Position numbers and translations under genes: made by a program
Part shown: positions 41,319 to 49,339 of the stretch, one piece after another
Layout: every line of letters starts with the position of its first letter
Numbering within the stretch: position 1 is the first letter of the stretch
Notes under the pieces: generated by a model
The model's database searches: none
What the model saw: only the letters and a program-made list of their open reading frames with translations
Told to the model about the DNA's origin: nothing
DNA from: DATKZM01 sp035527975
Lineage (GTDB): Bacteria; Pseudomonadota; Alphaproteobacteria; JAPULJ01
Reading direction: 5' to 3'
Length of the DNA stretch: 64,000 nt
Assembly: GCA_035527975.1 (NCBI GenBank)
Contig: DATKZM010000030.1
Span: forward strand, 62,001 to 126,000

Positions 41319-41367
41319 CGGTCACCATGATCTTTTGGTGAAAGCGGGAAGTGGCTGAAGCACGATA

Positions 41368-41403
41368 CGATCCAAATGATATACTGACATATCATTTGGA
41401 TCG
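41368..41403. promoter_or_regulatory. GntR operator A, near-perfect 36-bp palindrome
   Basis: Arms CGATCCAAATGATAT and ATATCATTTGGATCG are perfectly complementary around ACTGAC. It sits between divergent gntR (start 41318) and the oxidoreductase gene (start 41542). The inner 25 bp recur at 47337 with one change. Confidence 0.85.
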
Positions 41404-41437
41404 TCGCCAGCGACTCATTTGGATCGTCGCCAGCGAC
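41392..41437. repeat. 23-bp tandem duplication next to operator A
   Basis: Two exact 23-bp copies, 41392-41414 and 41415-41437. Each starts TCATTTGGATCG, so the duplication repeats the outer right half of the operator. Confidence 0.95.
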
Positions 41438-41541
41438 GATGCGCCCGCACCGGTCGTCAAACCGGCCATTCCAGCCTATAACCCGCGTTCACCCGGCACC
41501 GAGTCCGGCGGCAATCCGGGACCTGAGGGGGGCTTTGGCGC

Positions 41542-42471
41542 ATGAAGGCAGTTGTTATGCAGGATTACGGTGGACCCGAGCAGCTCGCCATCGGTGAGGT
41601 CGCCGATCCCGAGCCTGGCGCGGGAGACGTGGTCGTCGATATCGCGGCGGCCAGCCTCAACCCGATCGACTGGAAGATGCGCGCGGGCCATGTGCGCAAG
41701 TTCTTCGAGTTCGACCTGCCCCACGTGCTCGGCCGCGATTTCTCGGGCATCGTCCGGTCGGTGGGCGCCGGCGTCGATGGAATTTCCGTCGGCGATGCTG
41801 TCTTCGGCATCGCGGAGGTCGCGCGCTGGGGCAGCCATGCCGAGGCGATCGCGGTGAAGGCGGGGCTGGTGGCCGCCAAGCCCGAGGCGCTTTCCCACGA
41901 AGCGGCAGCGGCGCTCGGTATTTCCGGAATCACGGTGCTGGCGGCGCTTGAAGAGACCGCGCCCATCGGCGCGGGCGACCGTATCCTGATCCATGCCGGG
42001 GCGGGCGGCGTCGGGCATCTTGCCATCCAGTACGCCAAGCACAAGGGCGCGCAGGTGCTGACCACGGCGCGCGCGACCAACCACGACTTCGTGGCCGCAC
42101 TCGGCGCGGATGAGGCGATCGACTACACGGCCGCGGATTTCACCGAAGCGGCGGCCGGTTGCGACGTTGTATTCGACACCATGGGCGGCGACGTGCATCG
42201 CCGCTCCTTCGATGCCCTGAAGCCGGGCGGCCTGCTGGTCTACATCAACGCCGAGCCGCTGCCCGAAAGCCCGGGCCGGCCCGATGTGACCGTACTCAAC
42301 GCCCAAGTCCGCGGCGACCGGGCGGGGCTGGAGCGCATCGTAGCGCTGGTGGGCGAGGGCACGTTCAAGCCGGCGGTCGAGCAGACCTACGCGCTCGAAG
42401 ATTTCGCCGAGGCTTACGCCCGCATCGAGACCGGGCATTCGCGCGGCAAGATCGTTTTCAAGAACGGTTGA
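41542..42471 (+). CDS. NADP-dependent medium-chain oxidoreductase (quinone oxidoreductase type)
   Basis: 309-aa MDR protein without zinc ligands. Signatures: LGRDFSGIVRSVGAGVDGIS, AALGISGITVLAAL, and the NADPH-binding AGAGGVGHLAIQYAKHKGAQV. The family reduces quinones or activated alkenes (2-enals, enones), typically one C=C bond. Divergent from gntR across operator A, so likely co-regulated with the imide/maleate operon. It may handle an unsaturated intermediate or by-product. A 31-bp inverted repeat follows the stop. Confidence 0.9.
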   Translation: MKAVVMQDYGGPEQLAIGEVADPEPGAGDVVVDIAAASLNPIDWKMRAGHVRKFFEFDLPHVLGRDFSGIVRSVGAGVDGISVGDAVFGIAEVARWGSHAEAIAVKAGLVAAKPEALSHEAAAALGISGITVLAALEETAPIGAGDRILIHAGAGGVGHLAIQYAKHKGAQVLTTARATNHDFVAALGADEAIDYTAADFTEAAAGCDVVFDTMGGDVHRRSFDALKPGGLLVYINAEPLPESPGRPDVTVLNAQVRGDRAGLERIVALVGEGTFKPAVEQTYALEDFAEAYARIETGHSRGKIVFKNG

Positions 42472-42481
42472 TATTTTTGCG

Positions 42482-42559
42482 GCTCCGGCCCACTCCCCCT
42501 CCCGGCCGCCCAACGAGAGTATCCTAATTGGGCGGCCGGGAGGGGGAGTGGGCTGGAGC
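42482..42559. repeat. 31-bp inverted repeat between convergent genes
   Basis: Arms 42482-42512 and 42529-42559 match at 30 of 31 positions around a 16-base AT-richer loop. Core GGCCGCCCA. It lies between the oxidoreductase stop and the dctM stop and would form a very stable hairpin in either transcript, so it probably acts as a bidirectional terminator or an mRNA end protector. Lacks a U-tract. Confidence 0.85.
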
Positions 42560-42583
42560 GAGGCGCCAGCCACAAGGTCTTGA

Positions 42584-44038
42584 TCAGAATTTCGCCCAGG
42601 GCAGCCAGGTGGCGATCCCCGGGAAGGTGATGATCAGCGCCACCAGTGCCATCGCGCAGGCCATGTAGGGGATCGCGGCGAGGCAGATCTCGCTGAACTT
42701 GGTGCCCGGCGGCGCCACGCCCTGCATGACGAAGAGCAAGAGCCCGAAGGGTGGCGTCGTGAAACTGATCTCCATCGCCAGCAGCATGATCACACCGAAC
42801 CAGATCTGGGTGACCTCCAGCGGCAGGCCGAATTGCAGCTTGGCGACTACGGGGAAGAAGATCGGCACGGTCAGCAGCATCATCGCGAGCTGGTCCATGA
42901 ACATGCCGAGCAGCAGCAGAATGCCGATCATCATCATCAGCATGACGTAGGGCGAAACGTCGAAGCTGGTGACCCACTCGATCAGCTTCACGCTGGCCCC
43001 CGAGGCGGCGAGCACGTTGGAAAAGAGTGACGAGCCCAGCAGGATCACCAGCGCGATGACGGTGACGCGCCCGGCGCCCCACATCGACTTCCAGAGCGCC
43101 CGGCCGAATTCCGGACCGAACTTGCGCAGCTGGGCCAGGTTCTCGCGGCGCCGAACAGCCGCCGCTTCGCTGGATCCGCCGCCAAAGACAAGGCGGGCCA
43201 ACGGTGCAAAGAAAAGATAGAGCAGCGCCAGCAGGATAACGCCGACCGAGCCGTACGCGGCCGCCTCCGACGGCGTGGCGATGCCGCCCATGATCAGTGC
43301 GATGACCATGCCGATGATCGATATCATCGGCAAGACGTCGCGCACCAGCAGAACCAGGCGCGCGCTGTACGGCACGTATTCGACGTCATAGGCCGGTGCG
43401 GCGTCGGGATCGATGGTCGCCCGGACGAAGATCAGCACGGCGTACATAATCGCCAGTATCACACCCGGAACGATGCCGGCGATGAGCAGCTTGCCGATAT
43501 CTATCTCGGCGATGGTGCCGAGCAGCACGGCGAGCGCCGAGGGCGGGATCAGCATGGCGAGACCGCCGGTGCCCAAGATCGGCCCGATCGACATGTGCTT
43601 CTTGTAGCCGCGCTTGGTCATCTCCGGGACCATCAGCGTGCCGAGCAGCGCGGTCGAGCCCATCGACGAGCCCGACAGCGTCGCCAGCGCCGTGCCGCCG
43701 GCAACGGTCACGTAGGAAAGCCGCGCCGGCACCTTGCCCATCAGCATCTCGACCGCGTTGAACATGCGGTTGGCGAGCCCGGTATGGAAAAAGAGCTCGC
43801 CCATCAGCAGGAACATCGGTATCGGCACGATCGCGAAGATCGAGAGATTGGAAAAGGCGTTGTCCGCGAGCTGGAAGACGCTCGCTTCGAGGTTGGCATC
43901 GAAGCTGCCGAAGCGCCCGTAGATCAGATAGGCCGTGACGGTGCAGACGATCAGGAAGGCGATGCCCACCGGCACGCCGACGAACATCAGGATCAGGATT
44001 GAGCCCAAAAGCGCGAGGAGGATCCAGTACCACTCCAT
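42584..44038 (-). CDS. dctM: TRAP transporter large permease subunit
   Basis: 484-aa DctM protein with about 12-13 membrane helices. Recognisable are ILMFVGVPVGIAFLIVCTVT, LPARLSYVTVAGGTALATLSG-like P-G-rich loops, GPILGTGGLAMLIPPSALAV and a final LVALIITFPGIATWLP. Longer than the usual 425-430 aa because of a charged cytoplasmic insert around residues 275-320 (GGGSSEAAAVRRRENLAQLR). It moves carboxylic or amide-bearing acids with sodium. Adjacent to dctQ, separated by no bases. Confidence 0.92.
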   Translation of the reverse strand: MEWYWILLALLGSILILMFVGVPVGIAFLIVCTVTAYLIYGRFGSFDANLEASVFQLADNAFSNLSIFAIVPIPMFLLMGELFFHTGLANRMFNAVEMLMGKVPARLSYVTVAGGTALATLSGSSMGSTALLGTLMVPEMTKRGYKKHMSIGPILGTGGLAMLIPPSALAVLLGTIAEIDIGKLLIAGIVPGVILAIMYAVLIFVRATIDPDAAPAYDVEYVPYSARLVLLVRDVLPMISIIGMVIALIMGGIATPSEAAAYGSVGVILLALLYLFFAPLARLVFGGGSSEAAAVRRRENLAQLRKFGPEFGRALWKSMWGAGRVTVIALVILLGSSLFSNVLAASGASVKLIEWVTSFDVSPYVMLMMMIGILLLLGMFMDQLAMMLLTVPIFFPVVAKLQFGLPLEVTQIWFGVIMLLAMEISFTTPPFGLLLFVMQGVAPPGTKFSEICLAAIPYMACAMALVALIITFPGIATWLPWAKF

Positions 44039-44611
44039 CTAGCGCTCGCGGGCCAGGTCGCGTTGTTGTTCTTCGAGCTCGATGCGGTCGCTCGCCACGC
44101 CGGCGATACCGACATGCATCGGCTCGGCGGTGAAGGCAAAGCGCAGGAACTCCACACCCATCATGAAAAACCCGATGGGGAAGGGGATCGTGCTGAGCCA
44201 GAGCGGAATGTTGAACTGGGCGCGCAGCTCGTCAAACGACATCGTATCGCCCCAGCGCTCGACAAAGAGCCCCCACGTATACCAGGTCCAGATGAAGCAG
44301 ATGATGGCGGCTGCGGTAACGATGCCGCGCGAGAGGATCTTGCGGGCGCCCTCTGGGATCGCGGCGGTCAGGATTTCGATATAGATGTGGGCGCGCTGGC
44401 GGACCAGCCAGGGCGAGCCCAGAAACAGGATGTAGACGAAGCCGTATTCGATCGCGATGTTGGCAAACGGCGTATAGGACCAGCCGGCGGCGCGGAAAAT
44501 CGTCACATAGACGATCAACACCATGATGGCGCCGACATAAACTGCTGCGATGGCCATGAGCAGCCACAGCAGACGCCCCCATAGCCCATCAATGGCCTTC
44601 AGAACTGCCAT
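44039..44611 (-). CDS. dctQ: TRAP transporter small permease subunit
   Basis: 190 aa with four membrane helices (LLWLLMAIAAVYVGAIMVLI, FVYILFLGSPWLVRQRAHIY, VTAAAIICFIWTWYTWGLF, LSTIPFPIGFFMMGVEFLRF). The DctQ motif G-x2-WLV-x-R-x-H-I is clear. A GTG three codons upstream (44620) is an alternative start; neither has a convincing ribosome site. Separated from dctP by a hairpin (44649-44686). Confidence 0.9.
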   Translation of the reverse strand: MAVLKAIDGLWGRLLWLLMAIAAVYVGAIMVLIVYVTIFRAAGWSYTPFANIAIEYGFVYILFLGSPWLVRQRAHIYIEILTAAIPEGARKILSRGIVTAAAIICFIWTWYTWGLFVERWGDTMSFDELRAQFNIPLWLSTIPFPIGFFMMGVEFLRFAFTAEPMHVGIAGVASDRIELEEQQRDLARER

Positions 44612-44628
44612 TGCCCCCACGCCAATGA

Positions 44629-44686
44629 CGCCAAAAACCCCAAAACATCGATCCCGGAGCCATTATGCGATATGGCCCCGGGATCG
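44629..44686 (-). terminator. Hairpin between dctP and dctQ, probable attenuator
   Basis: Arms CGATCCCGGAGCCAT (44649-44663) and ATGGCCCCGGGATCG (44672-44686) pair with one mismatch. On the minus strand the stem is followed by a T-rich tract (GTTTTGGGGTTTTTGG). It sits in the 97-bp gap between the dctP stop and dctQ start and should reduce read-through. Confidence 0.75.
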
Positions 44687-44707
44687 TTTGGAACGTGCCT
44701 TCGGCGA

Positions 44708-45712
44708 TTACTCGCGCCAGGCGGCGCGCAACTTCGCGGCCGTGCCGGCACCGCGCTTGGCCTTCTTCAGGCGGTCGGCCATCCGCTGATAGGCGCTGTC
44801 GACGGCCAGCTTCACGTAAGCTTTGGGATTGGACACCGTGTAGAACTTCATGCCCTCGGCCATGAGCGTCTTGCGCTCGGCGGCGGCCATGCTCAGAAGC
44901 TTGGCGCGCGCGTATTTCTCATGCTCGATGATCGTATCCTGGATCACCTTTTTCGCGGCGGGGCTCAGCGAATTCCACTTGGCGAGATTCATGATCCAGC
45001 CGATATCGGTCTGGAAGAATTCCGGCTCGACCGCGTGGCGCAGGAACTTGTCCCACTTCAGGCCCTTGATGCCGATCGTTGCCCAGGCCGCCGCGTCGAC
45101 CACGCCCTTCTCCAGCGCCGGATAGGTGTCGGTCGCGCGCAGGGTGTGGGTGGTGGCCTTCATGGCGCGGAAGAAGGCGCCGTAGATCGGGTTGTCACGC
45201 AGCTTGACGCCGGTGAAGTCGATCAGCCCATTGGAGGTGAACTTCGGCGGGCTTTTCATATAGATGCGGAAATGTCCGCCCGATGAGGTCCAGCCCAGAT
45301 ACTTCACGCCGAAATGCTTCTGGTGCATCGCGTCGAGCAGCTTCATGCCGCCGTTGGCGCGGACATGCCCCGGCGAGGAGTTCGAGGTCGCCACCGCCTC
45401 GGCTTCGGGCAGGCCGCGCGCATAGAAGGCGGCCGGGGTGCAGGCGATGTCGACACGCCCGGCGCGGACCGCTGGCGGCTGCTTGAACATGCCGATCGAG
45501 TTGAACGGCAGAACCTTGATGCTCACCGCGCCTTTGCCGGCGGCGTTGATCTTGCCGACCAGCTCCTTGCAGAGCTTGGTGTAGATCAGGTAGTCGGGGA
45601 ACGGGTGAACGAGCGTGAGCTCGGTCGCCGCGGCGTTCGCCGGCGCCGACGCGGTTCCGATCACCGCGGCGGCGCTTGCCGCCAGCATGAATGCTTTCAG
45701 TTTCATTTTCAC
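44708..45712 (-). CDS. dctP: TRAP transporter substrate-binding protein
   Basis: 334 aa with signal peptide (KLKAFMLAASAAAVIGTASAPANA). DctP-family landmarks: TELTLVHPFPDYLIYTKLCK, GRVDIACTPAAFYARGLPEA, FTGVKLRDNPIYGAFFRAM (the Arg that binds the ligand carboxylate), and AAAWATIGIKGLKWDKFL. The ligand is an organic acid. It lies upstream of dctQM and downstream of a palindrome at 45813. Position between the GntR operon and its second operator suggests it imports that pathway's acid, but its promoter does not carry the GntR box. Confidence 0.92.
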   Translation of the reverse strand: MKMKLKAFMLAASAAAVIGTASAPANAAATELTLVHPFPDYLIYTKLCKELVGKINAAGKGAVSIKVLPFNSIGMFKQPPAVRAGRVDIACTPAAFYARGLPEAEAVATSNSSPGHVRANGGMKLLDAMHQKHFGVKYLGWTSSGGHFRIYMKSPPKFTSNGLIDFTGVKLRDNPIYGAFFRAMKATTHTLRATDTYPALEKGVVDAAAWATIGIKGLKWDKFLRHAVEPEFFQTDIGWIMNLAKWNSLSPAAKKVIQDTIIEHEKYARAKLLSMAAAERKTLMAEGMKFYTVSNPKAYVKLAVDSAYQRMADRLKKAKRGAGTAAKLRAAWRE

Positions 45713-45812
45713 AGTCTGCCTCCTAGCTTGCTGTTCTCTCTCAGGTCCGCATTCTTATTCTTAATGTGCGTTGTCACGATCATCCCACGCTGCCCGCGGT
45801 TCGACAACGTTT

Positions 45813-45830
45813 TTGCTGGATATCCAACAA
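45813..45830. promoter_or_regulatory. Palindrome upstream of dctP
   Basis: TTGCTGGATATCCAACAA is palindromic at 16 of 18 positions about a central ATAT. It lies about 100 bp upstream of the dctP ATG in an otherwise unremarkable gap and looks like an operator for an unidentified regulator. Confidence 0.5.
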
Positions 45831-45885
45831 TAATCCAACCATCAGTTTCCCACGGTCAAGGCCGCGTTGGCTGACGTCTCGCCGC

Positions 45886-46983
45886 TCATGCCGGGCGTTC
45901 CGCCATGATAAGCGTCCACGGAAAACGCCAGTCGGCATGGCCCGGTTCGAGCGCGCCGTCGGCCTCCTCGTAAGGCGTCACCGCGACGTTTTCGAAGCCC
46001 GCGTCCGCCAGAACCGACTTGAGCTCCATCTTGGCAAAGGGCTCCATGAAGGGCTCGTTGTTGCGGCGGCCGTGGCCGTAATGGATGAACCGCGCGAAGG
46101 CGTCGGGCAGGTGGTGGAAATCGAGATGCACCATCCGGCCGCCCGGCTTCAAAAGCCGGTGGGCTTCCGCGAAGGTCGCTTCCACGACCTTGGGCGGCAT
46201 CTCGTGCAGCAGCATGGTCGAAGTAACGACATCAAAAGTGCCAGCTTCGAGACCTGTTGCGGCGGCGTCGCGCTGGGCATAGCGGACGTTGCGCGCCTGA
46301 TGATCGGCCGCGCGCCGCGCCGCGAGCTTGAGGCACGGCGCCGAAAGGTCCACGCCGAACACATCGCTGTCGCGGAACCGCTCATAGAGTGGCTCGGTCG
46401 ACTTGCCGAAGCCGCAGCCCATGTCGAGCAGGCGTTCGGGCGCGCCGCCGGCTTCGATCGCGTCGGCCAGCCGGTCGTGCAAGTCCTGGTGCCGGCCGCC
46501 ATGCGTCGGCGTCGTCGTGCGGGCGCCGCGCTCATAGACGAAGCCGGCGATTTCGTCCGACCAGACCCCGCCCGGATGCTGATGGATATCGACGCCCGTA
46601 TAGTAGGCGGGCAGCTCGGTTGGGTCGTCGAGCTCCAACATGCCCGGTGGCAGCGCCGCCGGATCGATGCCTGGCTCCAGCGCCGCGCGTTGCTGGGCGT
46701 GATAGGGCTGGAGCCCGTAGCGCCCGGAATACTTGAAGCGCTGGAGATGACGCTCCAGCCAGGCATAGCTTCGGTAGAGGGTGGTGTCGCCGATCAGCGC
46801 GGCAACCTCGGCCGCGCTCTCGGGCTGTTTGCCCGCGTCCGCCGCGCGTATCTGGTAGTCGCGTTTCAGCGCCGGAAAGATCTCGCGCGTCCAGTAAAGC
46901 TTGGCCGAGAGCAGGAAGGCCTGGGCGGCGGCAAAGCTGCGGCCGTCAATGGCTGGTGGATCTGTGACCTGAGGCCCGGACAT
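45886..46983 (-). CDS. SAM-dependent methyltransferase with extended amino-terminal domain
   Basis: 365 aa. Class I methyltransferase core: motif I LLDMGCGFGKS at 185-195, VFGVDLS, TFDVVTSTMLLHEMPP and AHRLLKPGGRMVHLDFHH. Residues 1-170 form an additional domain with YRSYAWLERHLQRFKYSGRYG and PAYYTGVDIHQHPGG that is not part of the standard fold. Substrate unknown. It is coupled to the small protein gene at 46984, with the start one base after that stop. Confidence 0.87.
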   Translation of the reverse strand: MSGPQVTDPPAIDGRSFAAAQAFLLSAKLYWTREIFPALKRDYQIRAADAGKQPESAAEVAALIGDTTLYRSYAWLERHLQRFKYSGRYGLQPYHAQQRAALEPGIDPAALPPGMLELDDPTELPAYYTGVDIHQHPGGVWSDEIAGFVYERGARTTTPTHGGRHQDLHDRLADAIEAGGAPERLLDMGCGFGKSTEPLYERFRDSDVFGVDLSAPCLKLAARRAADHQARNVRYAQRDAAATGLEAGTFDVVTSTMLLHEMPPKVVEATFAEAHRLLKPGGRMVHLDFHHLPDAFARFIHYGHGRRNNEPFMEPFAKMELKSVLADAGFENVAVTPYEEADGALEPGHADWRFPWTLIMAERPA

Positions 46984-47277
46984 TCAGCGCGCGCCCTTGG
47001 AGACCTGCTCGCCCAGCAGGTTGCCCATCAGATGCGCGACGAAGGCGTCGCGGTCGGCGCCATTGCGGGCGATTTCCTCGGGGCCGGGCTCGGCGTCGAG
47101 CGCCTCGGGCGCGACCACGCCTGCCTCCGCGAGCCGCGCTTCGAGCGCGCGCAAACGGTCGCGCAGCACATAGACCTCGCTTGCCAACGCCATCGTCAGC
47201 CCGAGGATCCGGTCGATCGCGGGGTCCTCGAAAAAGCTCTGTTCGGCCCGTGGGCCGGTGTCACGTTCCGCACCCAT
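46984..47277 (-). CDS. Small coiled-coil protein coupled to the methyltransferase
   Basis: 97 aa, no recognised family. Residues 18-55 (DPAIDRILGLTMALASEVYV, then LRDRLRALEARLAEAG) predict a long amphipathic helix or coiled coil; the rest is acidic. Abuts the methyltransferase start exactly, so stoichiometric production is likely. It may dimerise with, or regulate, that enzyme. Its start lies 60 bp from operator B, which could therefore control it as well as the tautomerase gene on the other strand. Confidence 0.7.
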   Translation of the reverse strand: MGAERDTGPRAEQSFFEDPAIDRILGLTMALASEVYVLRDRLRALEARLAEAGVVAPEALDAEPGPEEIARNGADRDAFVAHLMGNLLGEQVSKGAR

Positions 47278-47336
47278 CTCCCTGATCCCAAACGGTTTCC
47301 AGCTTGTTAGCGGGGGGTTCCACGCGGCATTGGATT

Positions 47337-47361
47337 AAATGGTATACTGACATATCATTTG
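47337..47361. promoter_or_regulatory. GntR operator B
   Basis: AAATGGTATACTGACATATC followed by ATTTG. Identical to the inner 25 bp of operator A except for one base (ATGG instead of ATGA). It lies 110 bp upstream of the tautomerase-SnoaL gene and 60 bp from the divergent small-protein gene. Confidence 0.85.
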
Positions 47362-47471
47362 CGGCCATGCCACCCCCCAATCACGATGCCGACGAGGCGC
47401 CGACGCCGTGTTAGGGTCGGGCGGGCTCCCGGGTATAGCAATCGGGCGAACAGAATTCGCGGGAGGAGACA

Positions 47472-48059
47472 ATGCCGGTCGTGACGATCACCTTGATGGA
47501 AGGCTACGACGACAGCGTGCGGACCGCGCTTGGCGAGCGGCTGACCGACGCGGTCCGCGCGACCATCGCCGCGCCGCTGGACGGCATCACCGTGCAGATC
47601 AACGAGGTCAAGCCGACCGGTTACATGCGCGGCCGCGAACGCCGCAAGCCGGGCGCGCCGGTGCCCGACGCGGCCACCGTGGTGCGCGACTACCTTGCGG
47701 CGATGGAGGCGCGCGATCTTGGCGCGGCGAAGGCGATGCTGGCCGACGACTTCGTGATGCATTTTCCCGGCACCGGCGCGATGCGCGGCCTCGACCAGCT
47801 TCTGGCTTGGGCAAAGGAGCGCTACGCAGCAGTCGGCAAGACCTATGAGTGTTTCGATGTCGCCCCGTCGGCGGACGGTGTCGCGGTCTATTGCTATGGC
47901 ATGCTCGCCGGCGAGTGGCTCGACGGCGCGAGCTTCAAGGATATCCGCTTCATCGATCGCTTCACCGTGCGCGACGGCAAGCTTGTCGATCAGCGCGTCT
48001 GGAACGATATGGGCGAGACGATGTTGCAGGCCGCGAACTCGCGCGCGGCGGCGGAATAA
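47472..48059 (+). CDS. Tautomerase-SnoaL fusion protein
   Basis: 195 aa in two parts. Residues 1-62 are a 4-oxalocrotonate-tautomerase-like domain with the catalytic amino-terminal Pro after Met removal (MPVVTITLMEGYDDS) and Arg-rich tail (YMRGRERRKPG). Residues 68-190 are a SnoaL/NTF2-like domain (VVRDYLAAMEARDLGAAKAM, FVMHFPGTGAMRG, DIRFIDRFTVRDGKL). The combination implies a 1,3-keto-enol or allylic shift on an unsaturated acid. It is under GntR operator B, so probably an isomerisation step of the same pathway. GGGAGGAGA precedes the ATG. Confidence 0.88.
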   Translation: MPVVTITLMEGYDDSVRTALGERLTDAVRATIAAPLDGITVQINEVKPTGYMRGRERRKPGAPVPDAATVVRDYLAAMEARDLGAAKAMLADDFVMHFPGTGAMRGLDQLLAWAKERYAAVGKTYECFDVAPSADGVAVYCYGMLAGEWLDGASFKDIRFIDRFTVRDGKLVDQRVWNDMGETMLQAANSRAAAE

Positions 48060-48081
48060 TACGGGACAGGAGAGGACGAGC

Positions 48082-48492
48082 ATGAAAATCGACGGAAGCT
48101 GCCACTGCGGCGCGATCACCTACGAGGCGGAGGTCGATCCCGAGATGGTACGGGTCTGCCACTGCTCCGATTGCCAGACCATGTCGGGGGCGCCCTACCG
48201 CGCCATCGTGATCGCCAAGGAGGCCGATTTCCGGGTCCTCTCCGGCGAACCCAAGACCTACGTCAAGACGGCCGAGAGCGGGAACAAGCGCGCCCAAGTC
48301 TTCTGCGGCGATTGCGGTACGCCGATCTACGCCACCTCCGTCGGTGACGACGGGCCGAAGATGTACGGTCTCCGCCTCGGTCCGATCAAACAGCGCGACC
48401 AGCTCCGCCCGACGGGGCAGGTCTGGACCCGCTCGGCCCAGCCCTGGATCGGCGACCTTGCCGACATTCCGGGGCTCGAGAAGCAGTCTTAG
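48082..48492 (+). CDS. GFA-family (glutathione-dependent formaldehyde-activating-like) protein
   Basis: 136 aa. Zinc-binding cysteines SCHCGAITY, VCHCSDCQTMSGAPYRA and FCGDCGTPIY are the GFA signature. Members of this family range from glutathione/formaldehyde adduct formation to unknown aldehyde chemistry; most paralogues have no proven activity. It follows the tautomerase gene by 22 bp with AGGAGAGG before the ATG, so probably same transcript and the same GntR control. Confidence 0.9.
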   Translation: MKIDGSCHCGAITYEAEVDPEMVRVCHCSDCQTMSGAPYRAIVIAKEADFRVLSGEPKTYVKTAESGNKRAQVFCGDCGTPIYATSVGDDGPKMYGLRLGPIKQRDQLRPTGQVWTRSAQPWIGDLADIPGLEKQS

Positions 48493-48505
48493 GCGCCCGT
48501 CATCC

Positions 48506-49309
48506 TCACGCCGCCTTCGGCCAGCCACGCACGCTGACGCGGTTCATGATGCGCGCCTCTTCGGGCCCATGCGCCTCGTCGAGCTTGGGGCCGGTGTGGA
48601 GCGTGGCCGCGTTGTCCCAGATCACCACGTCGTCGACCGCGTAGCTATGCGCGTACTGGACCTCCGGCGCGATCGCGTAGCGGCCGATCTCGTCCAGGAA
48701 ATCGCGCGCCTCATCGCCGGGCATGCCGTCGATGCCGATGCAGGTGCTGGTCGCCCCGTAGAGCGCCGGGCGTCCCGTCGCCGGATGGGCGCGGACCAGC
48801 GGATGGTGCACCGTAGGGTATGAGCCGTCGCGCCGACCCTCATAGCAATGCGCCACGGTTGCGGCCTCGGCCTGCTTGCGCAAGCCCGCCGGCAGCGCGT
48901 CGAGCGCGGCGTATTGGTTGGCAAAGCCCGTCTCGCCGCCCGACTTCGGTACGGCGACGGCGTTCAGCATGGTGAAGCTCACCGGGTCGTCGGTGAAGAC
49001 GAGGTCGGTGTGCCAGTGAAAGCCACCGTTGCGCTGGCGCTCGGGCCGGCCGTCGGCGTTGGACAGCGTCATCACCTCGGGCACGTCCTCGACCAGGATG
49101 TCGCGCTCGACATGGACGATGGGTGTGCCAAGGCGGCGGCCAAAGGCGGCGAATTGGGCCGGGCTCAGATGCTGGCCGCGAATACAGACGAGCAACCGCT
49201 CGTAGAGCGCCGCGACGATCGCGGCGACATCATCGTCGCTCAACGCGGCGGTCAGGTCGGCACCCTTGATCTCGGCGCCGGTCCCGCCAGGAAGTGGATT
49301 TATCTCCAT
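48506..49309 (-). CDS. TauD/TfdA-family 2-oxoglutarate-dependent dioxygenase
   Basis: 267 aa. Iron triad H100-x-D102 (FHWHTDLVF) and H238 (NAATLHTG), with the 2OG-binding Arg near the carboxy terminus (ARIMNRVSVRG). Also characteristic are the amino-terminal GAEIKGADLT and WDNAATLH. The family hydroxylates taurine, 2,4-D, alkyl sulfates and similar acids, releasing succinate and CO2. Convergent with the GFA gene. Substrate not predictable. Confidence 0.9.
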   Translation of the reverse strand: MEINPLPGGTGAEIKGADLTAALSDDDVAAIVAALYERLLVCIRGQHLSPAQFAAFGRRLGTPIVHVERDILVEDVPEVMTLSNADGRPERQRNGGFHWHTDLVFTDDPVSFTMLNAVAVPKSGGETGFANQYAALDALPAGLRKQAEAATVAHCYEGRRDGSYPTVHHPLVRAHPATGRPALYGATSTCIGIDGMPGDEARDFLDEIGRYAIAPEVQYAHSYAVDDVVIWDNAATLHTGPKLDEAHGPEEARIMNRVSVRGWPKAA

Positions 49310-49339
49310 TGGCAGTCTCCTTTCGCACTCCCGTCAGCC

